NCBI GenBank assembly: GCA_024402535.1 | Contig: JAKSTN010000012.1 | Location: 1 to 64,000, forward strand | Reading direction: 5' to 3' | Length of the DNA stretch: 64,000 nucleotides | Origin: Treponema sp. | Lineage (GTDB): Bacteria; Spirochaetota; Spirochaetia; Treponematales; Treponemataceae | Part shown: piece by piece, positions 33,799-43,375 of the stretch | Position numbering within the stretch: position 1 is the stretch's first letter | Layout of the letters: each line of letters begins with the position of its first letter | Program-made: the position numbers and the translations under genes | Notes under the pieces: model-generated | What the model was told of the DNA's origin: nothing | Databases searched by the model: none | Seen by the model: only the letters and a program-made list of their open reading frames with translations

Positions 33799-36296
33799 TA
33801 TCTTCCAATAATATTTACTGTTCTAAGAATATCTCCGAATACACCGGCAGCTGTAACTCCAGCACCGGCACCGTAACCGCGAACTGTAAGTGGAATTGGT
33901 GAGTAACGTTCTGTATAGAATACGAATGCGTTTTCACCGCCACGAACACCGTAAAGTGGATCATCTGCAGTTACTTCAATCATACCAACAGAAACTTTTC
34001 CGTCCTTGATTGTTGCACCCATGCGAAGAACTTTTCCTTCTTTTTTAAGATCGGCAATTTTCTTTGCAAAGTAATCATCAACTTTTGGAAGGTTTGCCAT
34101 GAACTCATCAACTGTACCTGTTGAATCGAAATCATCTGGGAATACTTTGTACATTGTGATGTCTGAAAGTTCAATGTCCATTCCGCTTTCACGGGAAATA
34201 ATCAGAGCCTTGCGGGCAACGTCCATTCCGTTCAAGTCATCACGTGGATCTGGTTCTGTGTAACGAAGTTCTTTTGCTTCCTTAACAGCCTGGCTGAATG
34301 AAACACCTTCATCAAGTTTTCCGAAAATATAAGAAAGAGAACCAGACATAATTCCGTTGAAGCTTGAAAGCTTGTCACCGGAACGGTAAAGGTTCTGCAG
34401 TGTGTCGATGATTGGAAGTCCTGCACCTACGTTTGTTTCGTACAGGAACTTGCGGTGCATTTTTGCAGCAGTTTCACGAATGCTTCTATAGAAATCAATA
34501 TTCATTGAGTTTGCACGTTTGTTTGGTGTTGCAATAGACATACCGGCTTTGATCAGGTCCAGGTAACGTTCTGGAAGATCATAACTTGCTGTACAGTCAA
34601 CAAATACAGGATTCAGAGGTTTTACGCGCTGAACGAATTTAATGATTTCATCAACGTTATTGTCTGAAGAAACGAATTTGATTTCAGGATTCTTCATCAT
34701 TTCGCGCCAGTTAGAAAGATCAATTCCTTCTTCATTCAGAGTCATACCGTCAATAGTTGTAATACACATAACTTTGATGTCGATATTTTCTTCCAAAAGT
34801 TTGTCATGCTGGGCAGCGATCTGATCGATAAGTGTTCCACCGATTGTACCAGCGCCAAATGCAAATACTTCAATAGATTTTGCAGTATTAAAGAAGAATC
34901 TGTTGATAACGCGAACAGCCGTGTCTCCCATGTCGCCACGGATAACACTTGAAATACAGCGTTCTGAAGATCCCTGTGCGATTGCCAGGTTGTTGATATC
35001 CTGAGAAGCAAGGGCGTCGCAGAACTTTTCTGCAATACCGCGGTTCTGGATCATTCCATCCCCTACAACAGAAACGATTGCACAATCTGTAACAACTTCG
35101 ATTGGATTGATAAGACCTTCTGCAATTTCCAGTCCCAGTTCACGGTTCAAAACATCCTGAACTTTATTTGATTCTGAATCACGTACACAAAAAGAAATTG
35201 TGTATTCAGATGAAGACTGTGTGATAAGAAGGATTGAAATGTTTGCCTGTCCAACAGCAGCGAAGATACGGCTTGCCATACCTGTACGGCCTTTCATACC
35301 AGTTCCAGAAACTGAAACCATAGAAACTTTCTTAAGACAAGAAATACCGCAAACAGGAGATTTTCTTTCGTATGGTCCTTTACCGATGCGTGTTCCGCGG
35401 GCAGAAGGATTGTGACTGTTCAGACTCCAGGCTTCAATTCCTTTTGCCTGAAGTGGAGCCAGAGTTTTTGGATGAAGAACTTTTGATCCGAAGAATGAAA
35501 GTTCCATTGCTTCTTCATAAGTCATGTCATCAACAAGAACAGCGTCTTTTACGATACGAGGGTCAGCTGTGAATACACCGTCAACGTCTGTCCAGAATTC
35601 TACGCGTTTAACACCAAGTGAAGCACCGATGATAGCAGCACTGAAGTCAGAACCGTTGCGGCCAAGAAGTCCCATAATAGGTTCATAACCAGTTCCACGT
35701 GTCCAAGAACAGATGAAACCTGGGAACAGAAGAATACGTGTCTGAGTTTCACGTTCACCGTCACGGAAAGGACGGCAGGCGTCAGCACATTTTGCATAAT
35801 CAGCTTCGCCTTCTCCCTGTTTTCCTGTTGTGAAAATAAACTTACGTGAATCCAGAAGAATTACACTCATTCCTTTTGCAAGAAGTACTGCTTCCATAAT
35901 TGGTGAAGAAAGAAGTTCACCCATACCCATAAGGCGGCAGTAAATTGAATCAGGACATTCGCCGAATGCAGCAACACCGTCCAGAAGTTTCTGAATTTCG
36001 TCAAAATATGGATTCAGTTTTTCCATTACTTTGTCTGCATTGAAAGCAGGAAGTTTTGACTGGATTTCAGCACAGATATCTGAATGGATGCCTTTAAGTT
36101 CGTTTGTGAATTTAGTGGAAGGGGTCCCGGTAACACTGGCATCGATAGCAGCCTGAAGAGAGTTTGAAACTCCGGCTACAGCAGAAACAACAACTGAAAG
36201 TCTGTCTTCTTCTGCGCGTTTAATAATGATGTCACTTGAGTCCAGAATGCGGCGGGCATTTCCCATTGATGTTCCGCCAAATTTTAATGTAATCAT
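33798..36296 (-). CDS. thrA: Bifunctional aspartokinase / homoserine dehydrogenase
   Basis: Catalyses the first and third steps of threonine/methionine synthesis from aspartate. The aspartokinase half starts ITLKFGGTSMGNARRI and has LLGRNGSDFSAAIIGASL and FWTDVDGVFTADPRIV. ACT domains follow (VSVSGTGMKGRTGMASRIFAAVGQANISILLI, VSVVGDGMIQNRGIAEKF). The homoserine dehydrogenase half begins at about 470 with VFAFGAGTIGGTLIDQ and includes GLPIIDTLQNLYRSGDKLSSFNGIMSGSLSYI and EPDPRDDLNGMDVARKALI. Length of 832 is normal. It leads the operon with cdaA; an AGAAGGGG precedes the ATG. Confidence 0.95.
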   Translation of the reverse strand: MITLKFGGTSMGNARRILDSSDIIIKRAEEDRLSVVVSAVAGVSNSLQAAIDASVTGTPSTKFTNELKGIHSDICAEIQSKLPAFNADKVMEKLNPYFDEIQKLLDGVAAFGECPDSIYCRLMGMGELLSSPIMEAVLLAKGMSVILLDSRKFIFTTGKQGEGEADYAKCADACRPFRDGERETQTRILLFPGFICSWTRGTGYEPIMGLLGRNGSDFSAAIIGASLGVKRVEFWTDVDGVFTADPRIVKDAVLVDDMTYEEAMELSFFGSKVLHPKTLAPLQAKGIEAWSLNSHNPSARGTRIGKGPYERKSPVCGISCLKKVSMVSVSGTGMKGRTGMASRIFAAVGQANISILLITQSSSEYTISFCVRDSESNKVQDVLNRELGLEIAEGLINPIEVVTDCAIVSVVGDGMIQNRGIAEKFCDALASQDINNLAIAQGSSERCISSVIRGDMGDTAVRVINRFFFNTAKSIEVFAFGAGTIGGTLIDQIAAQHDKLLEENIDIKVMCITTIDGMTLNEEGIDLSNWREMMKNPEIKFVSSDNNVDEIIKFVQRVKPLNPVFVDCTASYDLPERYLDLIKAGMSIATPNKRANSMNIDFYRSIRETAAKMHRKFLYETNVGAGLPIIDTLQNLYRSGDKLSSFNGIMSGSLSYIFGKLDEGVSFSQAVKEAKELRYTEPDPRDDLNGMDVARKALIISRESGMDIELSDITMYKVFPDDFDSTGTVDEFMANLPKVDDYFAKKIADLKKEGKVLRMGATIKDGKVSVGMIEVTADDPLYGVRGGENAFVFYTERYSPIPLTVRGYGAGAGVTAAGVFGDILRTVNIIGR

Positions 36297-36328
36297 AATA
36301 TACCCCTTCTAAAGTATTACAAATTTTA

Positions 36329-36344
36329 GTTAAACAATTTTAAC
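36329..36344. promoter_or_regulatory. Inverted repeat in the thrA/lipoprotein divergent gap
   Basis: GTTAAA-caat-TTTAAC lies 33 bases before thrA. It may be an operator, but it is AT-rich and short, so chance is possible. Confidence 0.3.
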
Positions 36345-36408
36345 GAAAATTTGAGTTATTTACAATATTTACTATATAGAAGTAAAATTCTGAGATCATC
36401 ATGAAATC

Positions 36409-36436
36409 TTGATTTTATCAATTTTTCTGTTATTAT
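36409..36436 (+). promoter_or_regulatory. Promoter of the lipoprotein pair
   Basis: TTGATT and TATTAT separated by 16 bases, about 46 bases before the start codon of the first lipoprotein gene. Confidence 0.55.
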
Positions 36437-36482
36437 AAATAGATAATATTAGAGTTTTTTGACATATCTTTCGGAGGATAAA

Positions 36483-37646
36483 ATGAAAAAATCTTTTCTG
36501 ATTTCTATTATATTTGCAGTTCTTCTGTCATCCTGCAGCAACCTTAATAAAACTCCAAATCAGGAAATCAGTGTTTCCATTGATACAAAACCACTGGCAA
36601 AATACGCAAAAATTCTTTTTAGCGAAATAAACACAGGAGGGACCGGAGGAATCAGCACCGGCCAAGACGGACCAATCGACGTTACAATAAACAATCCTGA
36701 AAAAGAATATAATCATCCGCTGTTTTTTCTGACAGACAGTTCATTTGATGCTTTTAAGATTCAAGTTACTTTAAGCGGAGAATTTACAAAAGACATCACA
36801 AAACAGGAAATTATAACCTTTGATAAATTATTTGAAATGGATGAGAAGGAAAAGGAATCTGGACAAAACGACACTATTTCTTTCAGTTTTCCGGATCTTG
36901 AATTTCTTCCTGGATCAAAAGCAAAAATTTCTGCTGAAATATTTCTCATAAATATTGAAAAAACTTCAGAATACCAAACATCTGGAAGTCTGTTTTATGG
37001 GGAATCAGAAAAAGAGTTAAATAGCGGTGTAAACAGTTTCCCGATTTCAATGGATTATAATATTTCTTCCTGGCCATCAGAAGGACCTCTTTCTATTCTT
37101 CCTCCGATAGGAAACTTCTGGTTTTATACAGAACCACAAAATAAAGATTACCGCTGGTTATCATGGAATGTTTATACAACAGAAGAAATATCAGCCCCCT
37201 ATGAATATACGTATGGCGAAAATATTTCTAAACTGATGTCCACAGAAGCTTTTATAAACGCTTTTTCACTATACAGCGGTTTATCACCTGACAATTACGA
37301 AATTGAAATTCAAGACCCATATTTTTTTGAAAACGGTTTCAATATTACTTTTATCTATATGGAAAAAACTTCGTACAGTGAAGTTTCTTTTGAAATCAAA
37401 TCTCAAACTGATGATTTTAACCTAACCCCTGAAATCAACGAAGAAGAAAGAACCATAATCTTGCAGATTCCTGAAAATGCAGAAAACATCAGATGGCAAT
37501 TGGATGGAGAAATGCTTGAAATTGAAGACACTACATTTAATTTATCATTCGACGAAATTGCATATGGTAACCATGAAGTTTTTGTCTTCTATGTATCAGA
37601 CGGAGAAGAACATTCAGGAACAGCGGTTATTTCGAAGAATAAATAA
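36483..37646 (+). CDS. Surface lipoprotein, unknown function
   Basis: Product of 387 residues. It has a lipoprotein signal (KKSFLISIIFAVLLSSC, lipidated Cys18), then Gly/Asn-rich and beta-rich segments, including a C-terminal Ig-like domain (RTIILQIPENAENIRWQLDGEMLEIEDTTFNLSFDE). A CGGAGGA sits 6 bases before the ATG at 36483; a longer frame from 36459 lacks such a site. It is followed 13 bases later by a second, larger lipoprotein gene, and the two share a similar leader and domain style. Likely outer-membrane or surface-exposed. Confidence 0.82.
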   Translation: MKKSFLISIIFAVLLSSCSNLNKTPNQEISVSIDTKPLAKYAKILFSEINTGGTGGISTGQDGPIDVTINNPEKEYNHPLFFLTDSSFDAFKIQVTLSGEFTKDITKQEIITFDKLFEMDEKEKESGQNDTISFSFPDLEFLPGSKAKISAEIFLINIEKTSEYQTSGSLFYGESEKELNSGVNSFPISMDYNISSWPSEGPLSILPPIGNFWFYTEPQNKDYRWLSWNVYTTEEISAPYEYTYGENISKLMSTEAFINAFSLYSGLSPDNYEIEIQDPYFFENGFNITFIYMEKTSYSEVSFEIKSQTDDFNLTPEINEEERTIILQIPENAENIRWQLDGEMLEIEDTTFNLSFDEIAYGNHEVFVFYVSDGEEHSGTAVISKNK

Positions 37647-37659
37647 GAGGTAATTAAAG

Positions 37660-40656
37660 ATGAAAACACTTTCAAATAAACTTATTTCAATTTTTATTTT
37701 TTCAGTTATTTTCCTTTCAATCTCCTGCAAAAACCAGCTCAATAATTTTATTCAAACTGAAAAAGCAACTGTAACTTTTTCTATTTCAAAACCGCAGGAA
37801 AGAATTATTTACCCGGATTTAATTTCGGATATTACAGAGTTTGAAAACTTCACACTCAGTTATGGCCTTATAGGAAATGACCATGAAATTATTAAGGAAT
37901 ATGATTCTATTGAAAAAAAAACATACGAAGATTTCATAAATACAAAAATTGAACTTGAACCGGGATTATATAGTTTCAATCTTCAAACACAAAAAGAAGC
38001 CAGTTATTTTGCAGCAACAGCAGAAACTACGATCAAAAGCAATGAAGAAAACTTTGTTTCATTTATTTTAAAAAATGAAGAAACTGACCCGGAAATCAAG
38101 GGACACATTAAAGCAAAATTCTTTTTCGATTTGCCTGAAGATGATGATTCAGACAACCTCTTTACAATCAACATCACTAATATGTTTGATAAAGACGGTG
38201 AGAAAATTTTAATTCCAACAGAACCAACAGAAAACGAAGACGGGAAAAAATACATAGACGTAGAAGCAGAACTGAACAGCGGATATTACCTTGTAACTGT
38301 AAATTTTGAAATCAATGATTATTCTGATTTAGAAGCAGCTTATCCTGGAATCAGTTTACGGGATACCATGAGTGAAGCATTCTATGTTTGCAGCGGACAT
38401 GACACAAATTATGAATCTGAAATCCGATCACTTAATAGAATCAATAAAATCGTCTATATGAATACGGAAGGTTACAGTACACTTATAAACACATACAACG
38501 CTTATAATGCAAAACAGGTTTTCACAGCTCTTTCAAAGAATCCTCCAGCAAAAGAAGACTTTATTTTAGCCCGATGGTATGTGGATGAAGAACTTAAAAC
38601 TCCTTTTGAGAACTTTTTGAATTCAGAAGGAGATGTTACACTTTATGCATCTTGGAAGAAAAAAGAAGCTGTTACACCTTCTTTTAAATACCAGTTCCAG
38701 GATTCAGAGGGGTATACTTTCTCACTTGAAGATAAAGTAATAGATGGCTTTAGAACTGAAAAAATTATTGCATTCCCAAGTGCTTTCTTTGATCTAGATT
38801 ATTTAGTTCAATTTATTGATCCTATTGATGGAGAAATCGCAGGTAAATTCCCTCTTAATGAATCTATTTCGGAAGGAACTTATAATTTGAAGGTTACGGC
38901 TGTCTATGAAGACCTAACACTGAGTAAAGAAATAAACGACTTTATAGTTTCAAAAGATTTTACAGAACCTTATATTATTACTTTCTTACCGGACTCTTCT
39001 TCTCCTGAAGGACATATCAGTTTACAATTTAAAGACAGCCTTAACATTTTTGGAAGCTATAGCGCTGACCCTTCGGGTTTATATAAAACTGAACATAGCA
39101 ATACTGAAAACTGGATTGCCGATAACGTAACTCCAGGAAGCTATAAAACCCAATTTGAGTTTTTTGATAAAGATAATAAAAGCATTAATACAATTAATGA
39201 CGTTTCCGTTCTTGTCTGGCCAGGCTTCACAACAGATTGCTTCTTTGGACCAGAAAATCTGGTAACAGAAAATCATGAACTGATTATAGAAGCCGGTAGA
39301 GAATTTCTTTTAGAAAATGAACCATCATCGGTAAAAAGTGCATACAAAATCGAAGGCGAAGAATTTGGAATATACTTCAATTCTTTAAAATTTGATTTTG
39401 AACATGTTTTTAATGTTCAGTGTGATTTAGATTCAACTACAACTGATGCTTTTTTAATTTATGAAGTTTTAGGCGCTCCTTACATTAACGGAGAACAAAT
39501 TGCCCCTGAAGTCTGGACTTCAGAATCAGAAGTTACTTTCGATTCAACAACCCTGGAAAATGATACTCAAGCTTATACTTTAAAAATAGCAACGGAATCT
39601 AAATCATATTTTGAAAGAGACAATACCCCGGGTCTCATTACATGTATGGGTAAATGGGGATTAATTTACCAAAACTCCTACAATAACACAATTGCGTTTA
39701 CAGATTACGGGAAACAACTTTATAATTCCGGAATAAGAGAATTCAAAAACGAAATCTGGAATTCAAATGGCGATTGTCTTTCTATTAATCAGATTAATGG
39801 TTATCTGCAGGAAAAACCAGGATTCTTAGGAGATTTAATTCCAAAAGAATTATACTATTCTGACTTATCTGAAGAAGAATTAGAAAATTTATCACCAGCT
39901 ACAGATTACATTTTAAAATTCACAAATTATTCAACTCTGGAAAATTTCGAATTCCCTAAAAAAATTAAGGATGATGATAATTATTATATCTGTTTTGATT
40001 TTAGTGATGACTCAAACACATTTACTGAAATTCCATCTTATATGGATGCCGCAAATAATGAAAAAGGAACTTTTGATGGTTACTGGTGTATGAGCGAATT
40101 AAAAATGAATGACAATGTTACCAAAATTGGAAACTTTGCTTTCATGAACGCTTATATAAAACAAATTGAAATGTCAGAAAATATTACCGAAATCGGGAAA
40201 TCAGCATTTTATACCAGTAAATTAACTAATATTAATCTTCCAAACGGTCTTAAAGTAATTGGTGAAAACGCATTTGGAGAAACCAGAACTAAGGATATAA
40301 TTATTCCTGACACAGTTGAAGAAATTGGATCTAAAGCTTTCTATTATAACACTGGAATTACTTCGATTACAATTCCTTCTTCTGTAAAAACAATTGGAGA
40401 CGAAGCATTTAATAGTTGTTCGAATCTGAAAGAAATTACTATTCAGGGAACAGTTACCACTTTCGGAAACAAAGTTTTCACTTTTATTCACAACATCGAA
40501 AGCTTCATCATAACTTCCGAAAATGCATTCAGCCTTGGTGAAGAACCTTTTCAATATTGTTCTAATCCGCCCACAATCTCTGTCCCGGAAGCATTACTGG
40601 ATGAGTTCAAGAATTTAAATCCTGGCTTAAACTTCGAAGGCTACACCTTTATTTAA
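37660..40656 (+). CDS. Large BspA-like leucine-rich-repeat lipoprotein
   Basis: Product of 998 residues. Lipoprotein signal ending VIFLSISC (Cys23). Beta-rich domains follow. At about 275-335 a Listeria-Bacteroides (InlB_B) type repeat appears (NKIVYMNTEGYSTLINTYN ... LARWYVDEELKTPFENFLN ... VTLYASW). Further Ig-like modules lead to a C-terminal BspA/LRR_5 array at about 800-960 (NDNVTKIGNFAFMNAYIKQIEM, ENITEIGKSAFYTSKLTNINL, NGLKVIGENAFGETRTKDIII, DTVEEIGSKAFYYNTGITSITI, SSVKTIGDEAFNSCSNLKEITI). Such repeats mediate adhesion to host or other bacteria. It forms a two-gene operon with the preceding lipoprotein and ends at a terminator. Confidence 0.88.
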   Translation: MKTLSNKLISIFIFSVIFLSISCKNQLNNFIQTEKATVTFSISKPQERIIYPDLISDITEFENFTLSYGLIGNDHEIIKEYDSIEKKTYEDFINTKIELEPGLYSFNLQTQKEASYFAATAETTIKSNEENFVSFILKNEETDPEIKGHIKAKFFFDLPEDDDSDNLFTINITNMFDKDGEKILIPTEPTENEDGKKYIDVEAELNSGYYLVTVNFEINDYSDLEAAYPGISLRDTMSEAFYVCSGHDTNYESEIRSLNRINKIVYMNTEGYSTLINTYNAYNAKQVFTALSKNPPAKEDFILARWYVDEELKTPFENFLNSEGDVTLYASWKKKEAVTPSFKYQFQDSEGYTFSLEDKVIDGFRTEKIIAFPSAFFDLDYLVQFIDPIDGEIAGKFPLNESISEGTYNLKVTAVYEDLTLSKEINDFIVSKDFTEPYIITFLPDSSSPEGHISLQFKDSLNIFGSYSADPSGLYKTEHSNTENWIADNVTPGSYKTQFEFFDKDNKSINTINDVSVLVWPGFTTDCFFGPENLVTENHELIIEAGREFLLENEPSSVKSAYKIEGEEFGIYFNSLKFDFEHVFNVQCDLDSTTTDAFLIYEVLGAPYINGEQIAPEVWTSESEVTFDSTTLENDTQAYTLKIATESKSYFERDNTPGLITCMGKWGLIYQNSYNNTIAFTDYGKQLYNSGIREFKNEIWNSNGDCLSINQINGYLQEKPGFLGDLIPKELYYSDLSEEELENLSPATDYILKFTNYSTLENFEFPKKIKDDDNYYICFDFSDDSNTFTEIPSYMDAANNEKGTFDGYWCMSELKMNDNVTKIGNFAFMNAYIKQIEMSENITEIGKSAFYTSKLTNINLPNGLKVIGENAFGETRTKDIIIPDTVEEIGSKAFYYNTGITSITIPSSVKTIGDEAFNSCSNLKEITIQGTVTTFGNKVFTFIHNIESFIITSENAFSLGEEPFQYCSNPPTISVPEALLDEFKNLNPGLNFEGYTFI

Positions 40657-40668
40657 TATTAATATTGC

Positions 40669-40706
40669 AAAAAAAAGCAGAGTTCGAAAGAACTCTGCTT
40701 TTTTTC
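40669..40706. terminator. Bidirectional terminator between lipoprotein and rfbC genes
   Basis: Perfect 10-bp stem AGCAGAGTTC-gaaa-GAACTCTGCT, with A-run on the left and T-run on the right, so it can stop transcripts from both sides. Confidence 0.95.
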
Positions 40707-40709
40707 ATT

Positions 40710-41327
40710 TTATCCAAGCCATTTTGCATTCATATCGAAATATGATTTTGCTTTATCAAAGGCTGGGTGTTTGCCGTCCTTGTCGCTGAGGTTTGGAACA
40801 AAGGCTTCTGTAAGACCTGAATCTTTCCAGATTTTATCCCATTCAATACCAATGGCAGGGTCATTCCACATAAGACCGCCTTCCCCTTTTGGATCATAAA
40901 AATCAGTACATTTATAAGCAAAAGTGGCAGTTTCTGTAATTACCATAAAGCCGTGAGCAAAACCTGCTGGAATATAGAACTGATTCTGTTTTTCAGAATC
41001 CAGGATAACTCCATAGTATTTTCCGAATGTAGGCGAATCCTTACGGATATCAACTGCTACATCATAAACTTTTCCAGTCAGAGCACGAACTAGTTTGCCC
41101 TGTGGATACTGTGTCTGGAAATGAAGACCGCGAAGAACGCCTTTCGAAGAAAAGCTCTGGTTATCCTGAACGAATTTCATTGTGAGTCCGGCTTCAACGA
41201 AATCTTTTTCACTGTAAGATTCAAAGAAATAACCGCGGGCATCACCAAAAACCTTAGGCTGAATTTCATAAAGACCTGGGAATTCAACTCCATCAGCTGT
41301 TTTACAAGATTTAAATTCAAAACTCAT
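40710..41327 (-). CDS. rfbC: dTDP-4-dehydrorhamnose 3,5-epimerase
   Basis: Cupin-fold epimerase of the dTDP-L-rhamnose path. VFGDARGYFFESYSEKDF, QDNQSFSSKGVLRGLHFQTQ and YIPAGFAHGFMVITETATFAYKCTDFYDP are diagnostic; the His and Tyr catalytic positions are present. Its length of 205 residues is slightly long. It is the last of rfbB-rfbA-rfbC and ends 4 bases from the bidirectional terminator; rfbD is not next to it. Confidence 0.94.
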   Translation of the reverse strand: MSFEFKSCKTADGVEFPGLYEIQPKVFGDARGYFFESYSEKDFVEAGLTMKFVQDNQSFSSKGVLRGLHFQTQYPQGKLVRALTGKVYDVAVDIRKDSPTFGKYYGVILDSEKQNQFYIPAGFAHGFMVITETATFAYKCTDFYDPKGEGGLMWNDPAIGIEWDKIWKDSGLTEAFVPNLSDKDGKHPAFDKAKSYFDMNAKWLG

Positions 41328-41341
41328 AATTTTCTTCCAGT

Positions 41342-42214
41342 CTAGCGGTTTACAATGAATTTAAGGTAGCGGCCATAATCAGTTTTATAACCTTCAGCCA
41401 TTTTCAGAACATCGTCTGCAGAAATCCATCCGTTGTTGTATGCAATTTCTTCAAGACAGCTTACATAAAGTCCCTGGCGTTTCTGAATTGTTGCAATAAA
41501 GTTAGAAGCTTCCAGAAGACCGTCATATGTACCTGTATCGAGCCATGCCATACCGCGTCCCAGAAGTTCAACAGAAAGCTGGTCACGTTCCAGGTATTCA
41601 TTGTTGATTGAAGTGATTTCGATTTCACCACGAGCAGAAGGTTTTACATTTGCTGCAATATCAACAACTTCTTTTGTATAGAAGTAAAGGCCAGGAACTG
41701 CATAATTTGATTTTGGCTGTGCAGGCTTTTCTTCAATTCCAAGAACTTTTCCTGTTGAATCAAATTCTACAACACCGTATGCAGTCGGATCTGCAACCTG
41801 ATATCCGAAAATAACACTGCGGTTTTGCTTTTCTACAGTTTCTTTTGCGCGTTTCAGAGTTGAAGTAAAGCTCTGTCCGTAGAAAATATTGTCACCAAGA
41901 ACGAGGGCTGCACTGTCCCCTGCAAGGAATTCTTTTCCGATGATGAAAGCGTCTGCAAGCCCTCTTGGTTTATCCTGAACTTTGTATTCAAAGTGCATTC
42001 CAAGCCATGCGCCGTCTCCAAAGAGTTCTTCAAAAACAGGGAGATCACGTGGAGTTGAAATAATCAGAACTTCGCGGATTCCTGCCAGCATAAGAACTGA
42101 CAGTGGATAATAAATCATTGGTTTGTCATACAGTGGCAGAATCTGTTTTGAAACTGCTTTTGTAATTGGATAAAGGCGTGTTCCTGAACCGCCTGCAAGT
42201 ATAATTCCTTTCAT
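41342..42214 (-). CDS. rfbA: Glucose-1-phosphate thymidylyltransferase
   Basis: Makes dTDP-glucose from dTTP and glucose-1-phosphate. The N-terminal nucleotide loop [51 protein letters not shown] and [16 protein letters not shown] are all classic RmlA. Length of 290 is normal. It lies 3 bases after rfbB and 14 before rfbC. Confidence 0.97.
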   Translation of the reverse strand: MKGIILAGGSGTRLYPITKAVSKQILPLYDKPMIYYPLSVLMLAGIREVLIISTPRDLPVFEELFGDGAWLGMHFEYKVQDKPRGLADAFIIGKEFLAGDSAALVLGDNIFYGQSFTSTLKRAKETVEKQNRSVIFGYQVADPTAYGVVEFDSTGKVLGIEEKPAQPKSNYAVPGLYFYTKEVVDIAANVKPSARGEIEITSINNEYLERDQLSVELLGRGMAWLDTGTYDGLLEASNFIATIQKRQGLYVSCLEEIAYNNGWISADDVLKMAEGYKTDYGRYLKFIVNR

Positions 42215-42217
42215 AGT

Positions 42218-43339
42218 CTATCTTCCCTGTTCTGTGTAGTTTTTGCTGATCCAGTTTTTGTAATCTCCGCTAAGAATGTGGTTCAGCCATTCTGTGTTTG
42301 CAAGATACCAGTCTACAGTTTCTGCAAGACCTTCTTCGAAAGTCATCTTACGCTGCCAGCCAAGTTCTGTCTTGATTTTTGTACAGTCAATGGCATAACG
42401 TTTGTCATGACCTGCACGGTCTGTAACATGAGTAATTGTCTTTTCAACATCATCCACAGATTTTCCTGTGCGTTCTGCTGTAAGCTTAATAACTTCATGA
42501 AGCAGTTTGATATTCTGCCATTCGTTTTCGCCACCGATGTTGTATTTTTCACCAGTGCGGCCTTTATTTACAATAAGCCATACGGCACGGTTGTGATCTT
42601 CTACATAAATCCAGTCACGGATATTGTCACCTTTTCCATAAACAGGCAGGTTCTTTCCGTCACGGATATTTGAAATCATAAGTGGAAGCAGTTTTTCAGG
42701 GAACTGATATGGTCCGTAGTTGTTTGTACAGTTAGAAAGTGTAATTGGCATTCCGTATGTATGGAAGTAAGCCATAACAACATGATCACTGGAAGCTTTT
42801 GAGCTTGAATATGGTGAACGTGGATCATATGGAGTATCTTCGCGGAAGTATCCTGTATCACCAAGAGATCCGTAAACTTCGTCTGTAGAAATATGATGGA
42901 AAAGAACTCCGTCTTTCCAGGTGCCGTCGGCATTGCGCCATGCGTTGCGGGCTACATCCAGCATTGTAAATGTTCCCATAACATTTGTTTTCATGAATGC
43001 TTCAGGTCCGAGAATTGAACGGTCAACATGACTTTCTGCAGCAAAATGAATTACTGTATCAATGTCATACTGCTTGAAGATACGTTCAATCTGTTCACGG
43101 TCACAGATATCAACTTTTTCAAAGAAGTAACGGGTACCACCGAATTTTTCTTCAATGTCTTTAAGGCTTTCCAGGTTTCCGGCATAAGTAAGGCAGTCAA
43201 CATTTACCACTGTTCCAGTAAATCCTGCATCATTGAAAAGGTCTCCCTTTGCAGATGACTGTCCGAACAGGTAATGAATAAAGTTTGACCCGATGAATCC
43301 GGCACCACCTGTAATAAGAATGTTTTTAAGTTTACGCAA
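42218..43339 (-). CDS. rfbB: dTDP-glucose 4,6-dehydratase (TTG start)
   Basis: NAD-dependent SDR enzyme that oxidises, dehydrates and reduces dTDP-glucose to the 4-keto-6-deoxy sugar. NITGGAGFIGSNF-like cofactor loop (ILITGGAGFIGSNFIHYLFG), HFAAESHVDRSI, HISTDEVYGSLG and the YSSSKASSDH catalytic Tyr-Lys are present. Length of 373 is normal. The start is TTG at 43339: AAGGAG lies 7 bases upstream and no ATG precedes the Rossmann motif. First of three rfb genes. Confidence 0.95.
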   Translation of the reverse strand: MRKLKNILITGGAGFIGSNFIHYLFGQSSAKGDLFNDAGFTGTVVNVDCLTYAGNLESLKDIEEKFGGTRYFFEKVDICDREQIERIFKQYDIDTVIHFAAESHVDRSILGPEAFMKTNVMGTFTMLDVARNAWRNADGTWKDGVLFHHISTDEVYGSLGDTGYFREDTPYDPRSPYSSSKASSDHVVMAYFHTYGMPITLSNCTNNYGPYQFPEKLLPLMISNIRDGKNLPVYGKGDNIRDWIYVEDHNRAVWLIVNKGRTGEKYNIGGENEWQNIKLLHEVIKLTAERTGKSVDDVEKTITHVTDRAGHDKRYAIDCTKIKTELGWQRKMTFEEGLAETVDWYLANTEWLNHILSGDYKNWISKNYTEQGR

Positions 43340-43375
43340 TTTATTTCTCCTTCAAGGATATAATAGAAATAACTA

